The notes: generated by a model from the sequence alone, not told the origin. A stretch of 64,000 bases of DNA from Legionella nagasakiensis (GCF_900639915.1 NZ_CAAAID010000004.1:124001-188000), one strand, 5' to 3'; positions 10,242-18,873 are shown, counted from the first letter of the stretch. Translations and numbers: made by a program.

Positions 10242-11645
10242 ATGGAACAAACCAGTAAAGAAGCAAAACTCTTCGTGCTTGACACCAATATTCTTATGCA
10301 CGACCCTACCGCCATCTTCCGCTTTGAAGAACATGATGTTTACTTGCCAATGGTGGTACTTGAAGAGCTGGATAATCACAAAACAGGGCTTTCCGAAGTC
10401 GCACGGAACGTTCGTCAGACCAACCGTATGCTGGTAGAATTGATGAGCAATGCCAGTCATGAGCAAATTGTTGAGGGACTGCCCATTCCAAATTATCTTG
10501 CGGTAGAACACGTAAAAAGCAGTGGCCGACTCTTCTTCCAAACGGATGATTTTGAACCATTACGGCCAACATCACTCCCTGGCCATAAAGTCGACAATAC
10601 GTTGCTGGCAACAGCGCTTGGTTTGCAAAAAAAATACTGCGATAAAAAAGTTATTATCATTTCCAAAGACATAAATTTGCGAATTAAAGCCGGCATTCTT
10701 GGCATTCATGCCGAAGATTATTACAACGATCGCGTATTAGATGATGTCAATCTACTGCATAGCGGTCTTCATATTCTAGAAAACAACTTCTGGGATTCGC
10801 ACGCCAAAGACATGGAAGCCTGGCAAGAAAGTGGTACAACCTTTTATCGGCTTAACGGCCCTCTCACCAGCCAATGGAATCCTAATGATTGCCTCAGCAC
10901 TGAAGATGATCAATTCCAAGCCATAGTCCGGGACGTCGAAGAAACACATGCCGTTATACAAATCGCACGTGACTATACGCAAGACAATCACGCCGTTTGG
11001 GGTATTACTGCCCGTAACCGCGAACAAAATTTTGCCTTAAACTTACTTCTTGATCCTGACATTGATTTTGTCACCCTGCAAGGTTCTGCAGGCACCGGAA
11101 AAACTCTGCTAACCATTGCTGCCGGTTTAACACAAGTGCTCGATCTGAAGCGCTACACAGAAATTATCATGACACGTGTTACCATTCCTGTGGGTGAAGA
11201 TATTGGCTTTTTACCGGGAACAGAAGAAGAAAAAATGACGCCTTGGATGGGTGCATTAATGGATAATCTTGAGGTACTGCACAGTGCCCAGGAAGGGGGC
11301 AGTTTTGGCCGCGGCGCAACCCAAGATTTGCTGCAAAACAAAATTAAAATTCGCTCGTTGAATTACATGCGCGGCCGTACTTTCTTAAATCGCTTTATTA
11401 TCATCGACGAAGCGCAAAATCTCACCTCAAAACAAATTAAGACACTAGTCACTCGTGCAGGTCCCGGTAGTAAAATCATCTGTCTTGGTGATATCAAACA
11501 AATCGACACCCCTTATTTGAGTGAAACCACTTCAGGACTGACGTTTGCCGTCGACCGATTTAAACATTGGCAGCACAGTGCGCACATGACCTTGACCCGC
11601 GGTGAACGATCAAGACTTGCATATTATGCCGCAGAACATTTATAG
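10242..11645 (+). CDS. PIN domain-PhoH ATPase fusion (PhoH2/YlaK type)
   Basis: A 467-residue protein combining an N-terminal PIN nuclease-like domain (FVLDTNILMHDP at about 11-22, EELDNHK near 47) with a C-terminal PhoH ATPase domain (Walker A GSAGTGKT near 281-288, Walker B RFIIIDEAQNLT, then KIICLGDIKQIDTPYL). Proteins with this layout are described as RNA helicase/ribonucleases. It is separated by 135 bp from the peroxiredoxin gene and followed 40 bp later by guaC on the same strand. The domain assignment is firm; the physiological RNA target is unknown. Confidence 0.9.
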   Translation: MEQTSKEAKLFVLDTNILMHDPTAIFRFEEHDVYLPMVVLEELDNHKTGLSEVARNVRQTNRMLVELMSNASHEQIVEGLPIPNYLAVEHVKSSGRLFFQTDDFEPLRPTSLPGHKVDNTLLATALGLQKKYCDKKVIIISKDINLRIKAGILGIHAEDYYNDRVLDDVNLLHSGLHILENNFWDSHAKDMEAWQESGTTFYRLNGPLTSQWNPNDCLSTEDDQFQAIVRDVEETHAVIQIARDYTQDNHAVWGITARNREQNFALNLLLDPDIDFVTLQGSAGTGKTLLTIAAGLTQVLDLKRYTEIIMTRVTIPVGEDIGFLPGTEEEKMTPWMGALMDNLEVLHSAQEGGSFGRGATQDLLQNKIKIRSLNYMRGRTFLNRFIIIDEAQNLTSKQIKTLVTRAGPGSKIICLGDIKQIDTPYLSETTSGLTFAVDRFKHWQHSAHMTLTRGERSRLAYYAAEHL

Positions 11646-11685
11646 TACGTGCTTTTGACCAATACTGCTGCAAACAGGATAAATC

Positions 11686-12702
11686 ATGTCAACACAAGCC
11701 ATTACTTTTGACGATGTGCTGCTCGTTCCTTCCTATAATCACCACGAATCCAGACGGGTAGTCGATATCAGTATGACCGACCGTCTTGGCAAGCTGCATC
11801 TGAAATTGCCGGTGATAAGTTCCAATATGGATACCATCACCGAAAGTAAAATGGCCAATTTCATGCACAGCAAAGGCGGGATAGGGGCATTGCATCGCTT
11901 TTTAAGCATTGAAGACAACATTAATGAGTTTAAAGCCTGTGAAGGGCCAGTGTTTGTTTCAATCGGTTGTACTGCGGCAGAATTGGAGCGGGCACAAGCA
12001 TTGCGTGATGCAGGTGCTGACTTTTTTTGCGTAGACGTCGCGCATGCCCATGCCAAGTATGTAGGAAAAACGTTGAAAAGTTTGCGGCAACTACTTGGTG
12101 GCGACCGCTGCATCATGGCAGGCAACGTCGCCACCTACGCTGGCGCAGATTACCTTGCTTCCTGCGGTGCCGACATCATTAAAGCTGGAATTGGTGGAGG
12201 CTCAGTGTGCAGCACTCGCATTAAAACCGGGTTTGGTGTACCCATGCTGACCTGCATTCAAGATTGTGCCCGCACGGATCGCTCCATTGTCGCTGATGGC
12301 GGCATCCGCACTTCCGGCGATATTGTCAAGGCGTTGGCGTTTGGCGCCGATTTTGTAATGATTGGCGGCCTGCTGGCCGGAACAGAACCAACACCCGGAG
12401 ACATCATTACTAAAGATGATGGCACACAAGTCAAACGTTACCGCGGCATGGCTTCGCGTGAAGCCCAGGAAGACTTTCTTGGGCAAATGCATGAATGGAA
12501 AACCGCAGAAGGGGTTGCCACAGAAGTACCCTACCGAGCCCAACAAGATGCCATCATCGCCGATATTATTGGCGGTTTACGTTCTGGTTTGACCTATGCT
12601 GGCGCTGATTCCATCAGTGAACTGCAACGAAAACTTAACTACGTACTGGTGACACAGGCAGGCCGACTCGAAAGCTTACCGCATAAACTGATGGAACGTT
12701 AG
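11686..12702 (+). CDS. guaC: GMP reductase
   Basis: NADPH-dependent conversion of GMP to IMP, a purine salvage step. The 338-residue TIM-barrel protein belongs to the IMPDH/GMPR superfamily and lacks the CBS pair that most IMP dehydrogenases carry. The catalytic loop is [13 protein letters not shown] with the nucleophile at Cys175. [20 protein letters not shown] follows, and the [10 protein letters not shown] segment is the GMPR-like flap. A good ribosome site (CAGGAT) precedes the ATG. A truncated second copy of its last ~97 codons lies at 14072-14362. A CBS-less IMP dehydrogenase is the alternative but less likely. Confidence 0.85.
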   Translation: MSTQAITFDDVLLVPSYNHHESRRVVDISMTDRLGKLHLKLPVISSNMDTITESKMANFMHSKGGIGALHRFLSIEDNINEFKACEGPVFVSIGCTAAELERAQALRDAGADFFCVDVAHAHAKYVGKTLKSLRQLLGGDRCIMAGNVATYAGADYLASCGADIIKAGIGGGSVCSTRIKTGFGVPMLTCIQDCARTDRSIVADGGIRTSGDIVKALAFGADFVMIGGLLAGTEPTPGDIITKDDGTQVKRYRGMASREAQEDFLGQMHEWKTAEGVATEVPYRAQQDAIIADIIGGLRSGLTYAGADSISELQRKLNYVLVTQAGRLESLPHKLMER

Positions 12703-12713
12703 CCAACTACTCA

Positions 12714-12749
12714 GCATGGGAATATAGATTTTTATCTATGTTCCCATGC
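12714..12749. other. 16-bp stem hairpin at the guaC 3' end
   Basis: Arms at 12714-12729 and 12734-12749 pair at 15 of 16 positions around a T-rich loop. It lies between the convergent ends of guaC and the Ala/Asp-rich gene and includes the latter's stop codon (12736-12738). No T-run follows on either strand, so it is a likely transcript-end or RNA-stabilising hairpin rather than a canonical terminator. Confidence 0.55.
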
Positions 12750-13938
12750 CTAGAGTCGATACTGCCTCTAGTGTTTGGTCATCTGCAACAGGGCTAGGCA
12801 TGCTCGCCTCACTAAGCTGATTTGCTTCATCCGCCCCATCTGGAGAAAGGCTCGCCATCTGTGACAAACCCATCGTATCAGGCAGCGAGCCCATGTTGGC
12901 AGTAGCACCCATACCACCATCCAGAGCTGCATCCATACCACCATCCAGAGCTGCATCCATACCAACATCCAAAGCTGCATCCATACCAACATCCAAAGCT
13001 GCATCCATACCAACATCCAAAGCTGCATCCATACCAACATCCAAAGCGCCATCAAGAGCAACGTCAGTAGCAACATTCAACACAGGCGCAGCAACCTCCC
13101 CTATGCCTCCAGTTGCAACACCGAGAGCAACATCTTCGGCAACATCGACAGCAACATCGACAGCGGCATCAACAGCAACATCGACAGCGGCATCAACAGC
13201 AACATCGACAGCGGCATCAACAGCAACATCAACCGTGGCATCAACGGCAACATCAGCCGTGGCATCAACAGCAGCATCAGCCGTGGCATCAACAGCAGCA
13301 TCAGCCGTGGCATCAACAGCAGCATCAGCCGTGGCATCAACAGCAGCATCAGCCGTGGCATCAACAGCAGCATCAGCTGTAGCATCATCCGTGGGAGCCG
13401 CATCATCGTCAGGAGCAGGATCATCGTCAGGAGCCTCATCATCCTTGGATCTGCCTCCAGGTTCATCAGGATTTTCACTCTGCTGAGCGTCGTCTTCTTT
13501 CCCTTTTTTAGACCGAAAATCATCCCAGGCCTTTCCAGCTTTTTCAGACAATGCATCTAGGGGTTTTTTTAAGGTCATATCATGAATTTCTTTACCAACC
13601 TGCTGCATTTCGGCGGCCATTCTCATCATGCCAGCCGCCCAGCCGCTCATCTCGCCGGCTGCTTGCCCCATATCGCTTTTTTTTGCTTTTTTACGGATCT
13701 CATCGGCTGGATCTATTTCTTTCTTCTTCTCATCCTTCTCATCTTCCTCCTCATCATCGTCTTCATCAGCCGTTGCACTGGTTGATTTGGGGGTTGCGTC
13801 TGAAGAGGCGTCTGGTTTCGGAGCAGCAGAAGGTGTCGCATCCGAAGTTGCAGGCGCAGGCCCTGTTGCATCAGGCTGGGTTGGTGCAGAAGCAGTAGGG
13901 TCTGTTGATGGGGCATCATCGGAAGTCGGTTCTGTCAT
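12736..13938 (-). CDS. Ala/Asp-rich repeat protein, paralogue A
   Basis: A 400-residue protein I cannot name. It has a disordered Pro/Ala/Asp/Thr-rich N-terminus with an acidic-basic block (DEDDDEEEDEKDEKKK, ~58-73). A conserved core of about 75 residues (~72-146: EIDPADEIRKKAKKSDMGQA, then GEMSGW, MAAEM, GKEIHDMTLKKPLDALSEKA, GKAWDDF) is shared almost unchanged with paralogues B and C. After an acidic linker come two octapeptide arrays: ten units of the ATADAAVD/AAVDVAVD type (186-265) and six of the DAALDVGM type (296-343). The C-terminal ~50 residues again match B. No signal peptide or membrane helix is visible. Composition differs sharply from its neighbours. GGAGA precedes the ATG. Possible roles (surface, stress or secreted protein) are open. 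Confidence 0.85.
   Translation of the reverse strand: MTEPTSDDAPSTDPTASAPTQPDATGPAPATSDATPSAAPKPDASSDATPKSTSATADEDDDEEEDEKDEKKKEIDPADEIRKKAKKSDMGQAAGEMSGWAAGMMRMAAEMQQVGKEIHDMTLKKPLDALSEKAGKAWDDFRSKKGKEDDAQQSENPDEPGGRSKDDEAPDDDPAPDDDAAPTDDATADAAVDATADAAVDATADAAVDATADAAVDATADAAVDATADVAVDATVDVAVDAAVDVAVDAAVDVAVDAAVDVAVDVAEDVALGVATGGIGEVAAPVLNVATDVALDGALDVGMDAALDVGMDAALDVGMDAALDVGMDAALDGGMDAALDGGMGATANMGSLPDTMGLSQMASLSPDGADEANQLSEASMPSPVADDQTLEAVSTLGMGT
12910..13053. repeat. 24-bp tandem array 2 in paralogue A (6 units)
   Basis: Six in-frame 24-bp units coding for DGALDVGM, three DAALDVGM and two DAALDGGM. The internal units are almost identical at DNA level, suggesting recent slippage or unequal exchange. 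Unit number is likely to vary between strains and changes protein length in steps of eight residues. Confidence 0.9.
13144..13383. repeat. 24-bp tandem array 1 in paralogue A (10 units)
   Basis: Ten in-frame 24-bp units coding for ATADAAVD (five), ATADVAVD, ATVDVAVD and AAVDVAVD (three). It begins directly after APTDD, exactly where paralogue B continues with only VDADMDP, so the whole repeat domain is an insertion or expansion relative to B. The units grade from one sequence type to another, as expected of a locally homogenised array. Confidence 0.9.
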
Positions 13939-13965
13939 AAATAAATCTCCACATAAAACACTATT

Positions 13966-13975
13966 TTAAGTATAG
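13966..13975 (-). promoter_or_regulatory. sigma-S-like -10 element of paralogue A
   Basis: CTATACTTAA on the minus strand, 28 bp before the ATG. It matches the known RpoS -10 consensus CTATACTTAA. The same motif at nearly the same distance precedes paralogues B and C and the receptor-channel gene at 44172. No convincing -35 is seen, which is normal for this promoter class. Confidence 0.6.
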
Positions 13976-14071
13976 ATGAATAAACACCTGTAAGAGGCAG
14001 GCCAGTAAACCGCAAACTCAAATAAGCATCGATTCAGAGCAGCCCTGGTCGTAGTGGTCGTAGCATCAGGT

Positions 14072-14362
14072 TAAAGATGATGGCACACAAGTCAAACGTT
14101 ACCGCGGCATGGCTTCGTGTGAAGCTCAGGAAGGCTTTCTTGGGCAAATGCAGAATGGAAAACCGCAGAAGGGGTTGCCACAGAAGTACCCTATCGAGCC
14201 CAACAAGGTGCCATCATCACCGATATCATTGGCGGTTTACGTTCTGGTTTAACCTATACCAGCGTTGATTCCATCAGTGAATTGCAACGAAAACTTAACT
14301 ACGTACTGGTAACACAAGCAGGCCGACTTGAAAGCCTGCCCCATAAGTTGATGGAGCGCTAA
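14072..14362 (+). pseudogene. truncated, frameshifted copy of the guaC 3' end
   Basis: This segment matches guaC 12411-12702 from the codons around [15 protein letters not shown] to the stop, with only scattered substitutions. It starts abruptly inside the gene (no start codon, no barrel). A single-base deletion near 14152, where guaC has the ATGAATGG of its HEWKT segment, breaks the frame. It is followed 24 bases later by the convergent paralogue B, exactly as real guaC is followed by paralogue A, so a unit of [guaC end + Ala/Asp-rich gene] was duplicated. No product is expected. Confidence 0.93.
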
Positions 14363-14385
14363 CGGCTTGTGCTCCATCCCAAATT

Positions 14386-15111
14386 TTACATTGAAGCACT
14401 GAGACCTTCCGCTGCGCTTTCATCCATCTGAGGTGCTGGCTGGTCGCCAGAAGAAGGCATACTGCTTTCACTCAGCTGATTTGCTTCAGCTGCCCCATCT
14501 GGAGAAAGGCTCACCACCTGTGACAAATCTGCCGTATCAGGCAGCGGGTCCATATCAGCATCAACATCATCCGTGGGAGCCGCATCATCGTCAGGAGCAG
14601 GATCATCGTCAGGAGCAGGATCATCGTCAGGAGCCTCATCATCCTTGGATCTGCCTCCAGGTTGCTCAGCGTCGTCTTCTTTCCCTTTTTTAGACCGAAA
14701 ATCATCCCAGGCCTTTCCAGCTTTTTCAGACAATGCATCTAGGGGTTTTTTTAAGGTCATATCATGAATTTCTTTACCGACCTGTGCCATTTCGGCGGCC
14801 ATTTTCATCATGCCAGCTGCCCAGCCACTCATCTCACCGGCTGCCTGTCCCATATCGCTTTTTTTTGCTTTTTTACGGATATCATCGGCTGGATCTATTT
14901 CTTTCTTCTTCTCATCCTTTTCGTCCTCCTCCTCATCATCGCCGTCTTCATCAGCCGTCGCACTTGTCGATTTGGGTTTTGCATCTGGTTCTGGAGCAGC
15001 AGGAGGGGTCGCATCCGAAGTTGCAGGCGCAGGCCCTGTTGCATCAGGCTGGGTTGGTGCAGAAGCAGTAGGGTCTGTTGATGGGGCATCATCGGAAGTC
15101 GGTTCTGTCAT
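14386..15111 (-). CDS. Ala/Asp-rich protein, paralogue B
   Basis: A 241-residue paralogue of the gene at 12736-13938. The first ~30 residues are identical to A (MTEPTSDDAPSTDPTASAPT and on), and the ~75-residue core is nearly so, with DEI changed to DDI and MQQVG to MAQVG. The acidic linker has DDDPAPDDDPAPDDDAAP (one DDDPAP unit more than A). The large octapeptide domain of A is missing. The C-terminus is related up to SMPS and then differs (QPAPQMDESAAEGLSASM). No signal peptide or membrane helix. It shares upstream sequence, ribosome site and the CTATACTTAA motif with A, supporting recent duplication. Function unknown. Confidence 0.85.
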   Translation of the reverse strand: MTEPTSDDAPSTDPTASAPTQPDATGPAPATSDATPPAAPEPDAKPKSTSATADEDGDDEEEDEKDEKKKEIDPADDIRKKAKKSDMGQAAGEMSGWAAGMMKMAAEMAQVGKEIHDMTLKKPLDALSEKAGKAWDDFRSKKGKEDDAEQPGGRSKDDEAPDDDPAPDDDPAPDDDAAPTDDVDADMDPLPDTADLSQVVSLSPDGAAEANQLSESSMPSSGDQPAPQMDESAAEGLSASM

Positions 15112-15138
15112 AAATAAATCTCCACATAAAACGCTATT

Positions 15139-15148
15139 TTAAGTATAG
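15139..15148 (-). promoter_or_regulatory. sigma-S-like -10 element of paralogue B
   Basis: CTATACTTAA on the minus strand, 28 bp before the ATG, in a leader almost identical to that of paralogue A. Farther upstream the two leaders diverge: B has an extra ~20 bp including GGACTTAAATCC. Confidence 0.6.
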
Positions 15149-15214
15149 ATCAGGATTTAAGTCCTATAGATAACAATAAACACCTGTAATAGGCAGCGCG
15201 AACTCAGACAAGCC

Positions 15215-15826
15215 TCATTTCGGAGCAACTTTTGGCGGCGTAGCATCGAGGTCTGGAGAAGCACTTGGGCTGCTATCTGGTTGAGTTGCAGCGCTCAGCC
15301 CATCCATCTGCGCTGCACTCCGTGTGGAAAGCGCATCTGGTGTGGCCGTCGTACTTGCAGGAGGACTCATGGCCGCAGGCTTTTGTTCTGCTTCCTCTTT
15401 TTTACCCGCCCGAAAATCGTCCCAGGCCTTTCCAGCTTTTTCAGATAATGCATCCAGGGGTTTTTTTAAAGTCATGTCATGAATTTCTTTACCGACCTGT
15501 GCCATTTCGGCGGCCATTCCCATCATACTTTTGGCCCAGCCACTCATCTCGCCAGCGGCCTGCCCCATATCACTTTTTTTTGCTTTTTTACGGATCTCAT
15601 CGGCTGGATCTATTTCTTGTTTCTTCTCATCTTTATCCTTTTTATCAGCCTTTTTGCCAGGCTTGGGCGCATCGGGTGATGCTGCTGCATCCGGTTGCGG
15701 CGCAGGGGGAGTTGCATCCGCAGTAGGAGAGGCGGCCGTAGGCCCTGCTGTCGTGGGCTGTGCTGGTGCCGAAGCAGTATCTGCTGGCGCACTAAGCGGT
15801 GGTGTAACATCGTCTGAACCAGGCAT
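15215..15826 (-). CDS. Ala/Pro-rich protein, paralogue C
   Basis: A 203-residue, more diverged member of the cluster. The disordered N-terminus differs (MPGSDDVTPPLSAPADTAS), and a Lys-rich block (KPGKKADKKDKDEKKQ) replaces the acidic one. The core from EIDPADEIRKKAKKSDMGQA to GKAWDDFR is kept almost residue for residue. The tail is Ala/Ser/Pro-rich and unrelated to A and B. Strong constraint on the core in all three, with free drift outside it, points to the core as the functional part. No signal peptide or membrane helix. It is probably the older paralogue, from which A and B are both more distant than from each other. Confidence 0.82.
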   Translation of the reverse strand: MPGSDDVTPPLSAPADTASAPAQPTTAGPTAASPTADATPPAPQPDAAASPDAPKPGKKADKKDKDEKKQEIDPADEIRKKAKKSDMGQAAGEMSGWAKSMMGMAAEMAQVGKEIHDMTLKKPLDALSEKAGKAWDDFRAGKKEEAEQKPAAMSPPASTTATPDALSTRSAAQMDGLSAATQPDSSPSASPDLDATPPKVAPK

Positions 15827-15860
15827 AATGCGAATCTCCTAATCTATTTACTCTATTATT

Positions 15861-15870
15861 AAAAGTATAG
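15861..15870 (-). promoter_or_regulatory. sigma-S-like -10 element of paralogue C
   Basis: CTATACTTTT (minus strand), 35 bp before the ATG. The leader is otherwise unlike those of A and B, so keeping this motif suggests selection rather than simple duplication. Confidence 0.5.
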
Positions 15871-16009
15871 ACACCATGCCATCATCATGCGAATAGCAGA
15901 TCATAGCTATGGGCGTTATACTTAAGATTATTATTGTTAGTATACCGTCTTAACGTTTATTAAAATGATCCAAACTATATTTTTACACTTATTTTTCAAA
16001 AATTAACCA

Positions 16010-16807
16010 ATGAGACCGCTCATGAATCTTGATGATTTCCGCTACATGTGGCGAGGAAAAACACTGCAAGCTTTATCCAGCCAACATGCCAATTTACTGG
16101 CTCCAATTCATCACCAAAATGGAAAAAAAGAACGGGCACTATTGCTACTGCACGGCTTTTCTTCATCCCCGGCAGTCTTTCGCGAGCTTCTGCCAACGCT
16201 TATAAATCTATATGATGCTGTCGTTTGCCCAGCATTACCTGGGCATGCGAGCAACATTGAAATATTTGCCAAAACACAAGCGTCTGAATGGCTTTCTTGC
16301 GCTGAAACATCATGTAGCGAACTGTTAAAAGACTATCATGCCGTGGATGTCATGGGGCTTTCCTTAGGGGGATTACTGGCTTGCCATTTAGCAAATCGCT
16401 TCTCTTTACATCATTTATATTTGCTGGCACCGGCATTAGCATTACGATTAAATATGACGCTCGCGCTGACGGCTGCTCGTATTTTACATAGGCTGGGCTT
16501 CAGGCATCTTCGCAATCGTGCGGGGAATCTGCATACGAATCGCAGCAGTGAACTTGCCTATCGTCAGCTTCCCATCGCAACCATCATCGAAATACTTTCA
16601 CTCGTTCAAAAGCATCAATTTATTCCACCCACTTGCTCCGTCGACTTATTTTTAGGGCGATACGATGAGGTAGTACAAACCACATTGGTCGCTGAGTATT
16701 TTACAGGTTTATCCAATGCTCGTATTCATTGGCTAAACCACTCCGCTCATGTCCTGCCTCTTGATGGCGATGTTGATACCATCATTGCATGCCTTAAGAA
16801 AGGTTAG
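16010..16807 (+). CDS. alpha/beta hydrolase (carboxylesterase-like)
   Basis: A 265-residue serine hydrolase. The oxyanion strand ALLLLHGFSSSPAVF is at about 43-57, the nucleophile elbow GLSLGG near 117-122. An Asp follows in LFLGRYDEVV and the catalytic His in NHSAHVLPLD near the C-terminus, so the triad is complete. The closest resemblance is to short-chain carboxylesterases/monoacylglycerol lipases. No signal peptide. The start may instead be the second ATG (MNLDDF, 16022); neither has a strong ribosome site. TTATACTTAA at 15916-15925 could be its -10 region. It ends three bases before the convergent lipoprotein gene. Substrate unknown. Confidence 0.85.
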   Translation: MRPLMNLDDFRYMWRGKTLQALSSQHANLLAPIHHQNGKKERALLLLHGFSSSPAVFRELLPTLINLYDAVVCPALPGHASNIEIFAKTQASEWLSCAETSCSELLKDYHAVDVMGLSLGGLLACHLANRFSLHHLYLLAPALALRLNMTLALTAARILHRLGFRHLRNRAGNLHTNRSSELAYRQLPIATIIEILSLVQKHQFIPPTCSVDLFLGRYDEVVQTTLVAEYFTGLSNARIHWLNHSAHVLPLDGDVDTIIACLKKG

Positions 16808-16810
16808 AGA

Positions 16811-17746
16811 CTATTTATTGTAACGATTATATTCTTGCATAAATGGCATATTCCAATCACGCATATCCAATACTGAACCATTGAAGGCCATAAAATCAGT
16901 CCTCATTTCCGGAATATTATAAAAATAAATATTACTGGTATCACTGGCAAGCGTGTGTTGGCGATCCACACTGGAAATCTCTGCTAACGATTGATCATGG
17001 GTCTTAATAAATGCTCTGCTGGCACGCAAATAGCGACCGTTAAAATGCGCCGAATCACATAATTCAACAAGCAGTTTATCCGCAATTCCGGCCAATTGAA
17101 TATAGGCATGGTCTCGCCCTCGAACTCTAAGCACTTTACTTTTAACCCAATACAAACTCAGCCGAGCATTTTCTTCCATATTCAAGGAAGCCACATTCAC
17201 CACCCCGTTTAGTCGCACGTTAGTTCTGCCTGCAAGTTTTAAATTAAGCATCTGGCTATGAATATCATTAATTTGCACCTGCCCTTCGCCACTTAATTCA
17301 AGTTTACGCAATCCTAAATATCCGCCCAGCGTTGTGGTGCCTTTATTGTCAATCACAACGTCCAAGAGGCTTGAATGCATCTTCGTGCCAACAATCACCC
17401 CGGCTCCCTGATAAACAAATGAATTCAAGTAATGCCCTCGTATTTCCGCTTGCACACTGCCGTAATGAGGAAGACCCTTTGCAAGCTCAACAACTAAGGT
17501 GCCCCGAACAACTCTCGTTGCAATAAAAGCCAGATCCCGAGGATCACCGCGCAAAATCACCTGTGGTCGCGAATACCCTGTATGTAAACTCACATTGATG
17601 TTGCCACTGACACGAACACGAGTAAACGCCGAAACCGACCGAATCTGCTTGGTGCTATGCACCACAGGAGAAACTGCAACAGGAGGACGACTGCATGCCA
17701 TGAGTAATAACGTACAAAAAACCAGTAAAAAAGACCGTTTTAACAT
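16811..17746 (-). CDS. lipoprotein with GIN-type (DUF2807-like) beta-helix domain
   Basis: A 311-residue predicted lipoprotein: a hydrophobic signal MLKRSFLLVFCTLLLMAC with lipobox LMAC at 15-18. The rest is a beta-rich repeat region beginning ISVSAFTRVRVSGNINVSLH-like (residues ~38-58) and continuing with regular short strands, typical of putative auto-transporter adhesin head GIN domains. Family members are often envelope proteins of unknown function. It converges on the hydrolase and is separated by about 150 bp from the RNase T2 gene on the same strand. The domain call rests on the VSGNINVSLHTG start and the repeating strand pattern. Confidence 0.75.
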   Translation of the reverse strand: MLKRSFLLVFCTLLLMACSRPPVAVSPVVHSTKQIRSVSAFTRVRVSGNINVSLHTGYSRPQVILRGDPRDLAFIATRVVRGTLVVELAKGLPHYGSVQAEIRGHYLNSFVYQGAGVIVGTKMHSSLLDVVIDNKGTTTLGGYLGLRKLELSGEGQVQINDIHSQMLNLKLAGRTNVRLNGVVNVASLNMEENARLSLYWVKSKVLRVRGRDHAYIQLAGIADKLLVELCDSAHFNGRYLRASRAFIKTHDQSLAEISSVDRQHTLASDTSNIYFYNIPEMRTDFMAFNGSVLDMRDWNMPFMQEYNRYNK

Positions 17747-17898
17747 AGCGACTCATCCTGTTGCGATACTATTAAAAAATTACCATCCGACGCGAGAATA
17801 ATACATGTTTATCATGCACATAGTACATTAGAGGAAGTTCCAGCATTGTGCAAGATTATCCTCTATTTCCAACAATAGGCCATTCGCTTATACGCTCT

Positions 17899-18873
17899 TT
17901 AGGTGCTTGCATAAAAATCTGAAATAACGACCTTCTGTGGACAACTATTGCCGCGCTTGGCATGACTTGCCTTCTGAACCAAATTAAATAATGGTTCATC
18001 TTGTGGGATAAGGGCTGGTAATCGGACATACATATCAACCAAACGACCGCTTTTGCAACCCAAATACACTTTATTTATAGCATCGTGACCAAACGTGTTT
18101 TTAATTTCTTCGGTGATTTGCGACAACTCAACCACTTCACCAACATGTTCTTGCAACCATTGTCCTAACGTTGTCTGATTCATCTCATCGGTCAAACGCG
18201 TCGCCAACAAGAAATATTGCTCCATGGATAATATCTGGCAGCTGCCATGTTTATTCCACTCATGACGTTCAAGGCAACTGCCATAAGCATAGCTTGGCAT
18301 AAACTGGCCAAGTTTATCAGCAGCAGGCTCACTTAAAATAACTGGCGGGTAATCACAATGCGCTTTCCGCGCCTCGACACCACAATAACCATAGCTGGTA
18401 CCACAGACTATGTTATTCGGCCATAAACCATGCAATACCATATGTTTTGCCTGATAAGAATCAGGAGGAAGTTTTAAACACTCCGGCTTCCCCGCCTCAT
18501 AGCCATAGGTTTCACAAAACCCGGGCAACCAATTAAGCGCCAGCACATGCGAGTCGGCCATACCGGGGGAATTATCGCACGGCTTCTTTTGCTTTATTTC
18601 ATATTGGAATGTACCACAATCTGCTTTTATCCAGCGCAAAGCAAATTGCTCGCCTGGAAACTCGATCCTGACCCATTGCGGGGGCACACGAATGATCTCA
18701 TGCAAACGGTAGCGTTGTTGTGCTTGTACATTTAGATTATCGGGATTGGTTGTTTTATTTTTGGAGATAAAGGCAGGACAGGCCTTTTTGGCAGTAAAAG
18801 TTCCCTCAACAGGAATGGATGCGCTACAAAACAAGGGAAATATCATGAAAAGCAAGGCGGTAAATCTTATCAT
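17899..18873 (-). CDS. secreted RNase T2 family ribonuclease
   Basis: A 324-residue protein with a signal peptide (MIRFTALLFMIFPLFCSA, cleavage near 18-20) and both T2 active-site blocks: HGLWPNN with His148 and HEWNKHGSC with His204, Glu205, Lys208 and His209. Many cysteines support an exported, disulphide-bonded enzyme that cleaves RNA non-specifically. Legionella pneumophila secretes a T2 RNase (SrnA) through its type II system. Whether this is the same enzyme is inference. It is single in its transcription unit, upstream of the lipoprotein gene. Confidence 0.92.
   Translation of the reverse strand: MIRFTALLFMIFPLFCSASIPVEGTFTAKKACPAFISKNKTTNPDNLNVQAQQRYRLHEIIRVPPQWVRIEFPGEQFALRWIKADCGTFQYEIKQKKPCDNSPGMADSHVLALNWLPGFCETYGYEAGKPECLKLPPDSYQAKHMVLHGLWPNNIVCGTSYGYCGVEARKAHCDYPPVILSEPAADKLGQFMPSYAYGSCLERHEWNKHGSCQILSMEQYFLLATRLTDEMNQTTLGQWLQEHVGEVVELSQITEEIKNTFGHDAINKVYLGCKSGRLVDMYVRLPALIPQDEPLFNLVQKASHAKRGNSCPQKVVISDFYAST

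Noticed and set aside
12714-12749. Canonical Rho-independent terminator after guaC
   Set aside because: The stem is strong but there is no T-run on either strand, so it is listed only as a hairpin.
12893-13486. Plus-strand and other-frame open frames of Ala/Ser/Thr or His/Gln repeats across paralogue A
   Set aside because: They are reflections of the 24-bp arrays; the minus-strand frame has the ribosome site, promoter motif and paralogues with conserved protein sequence.
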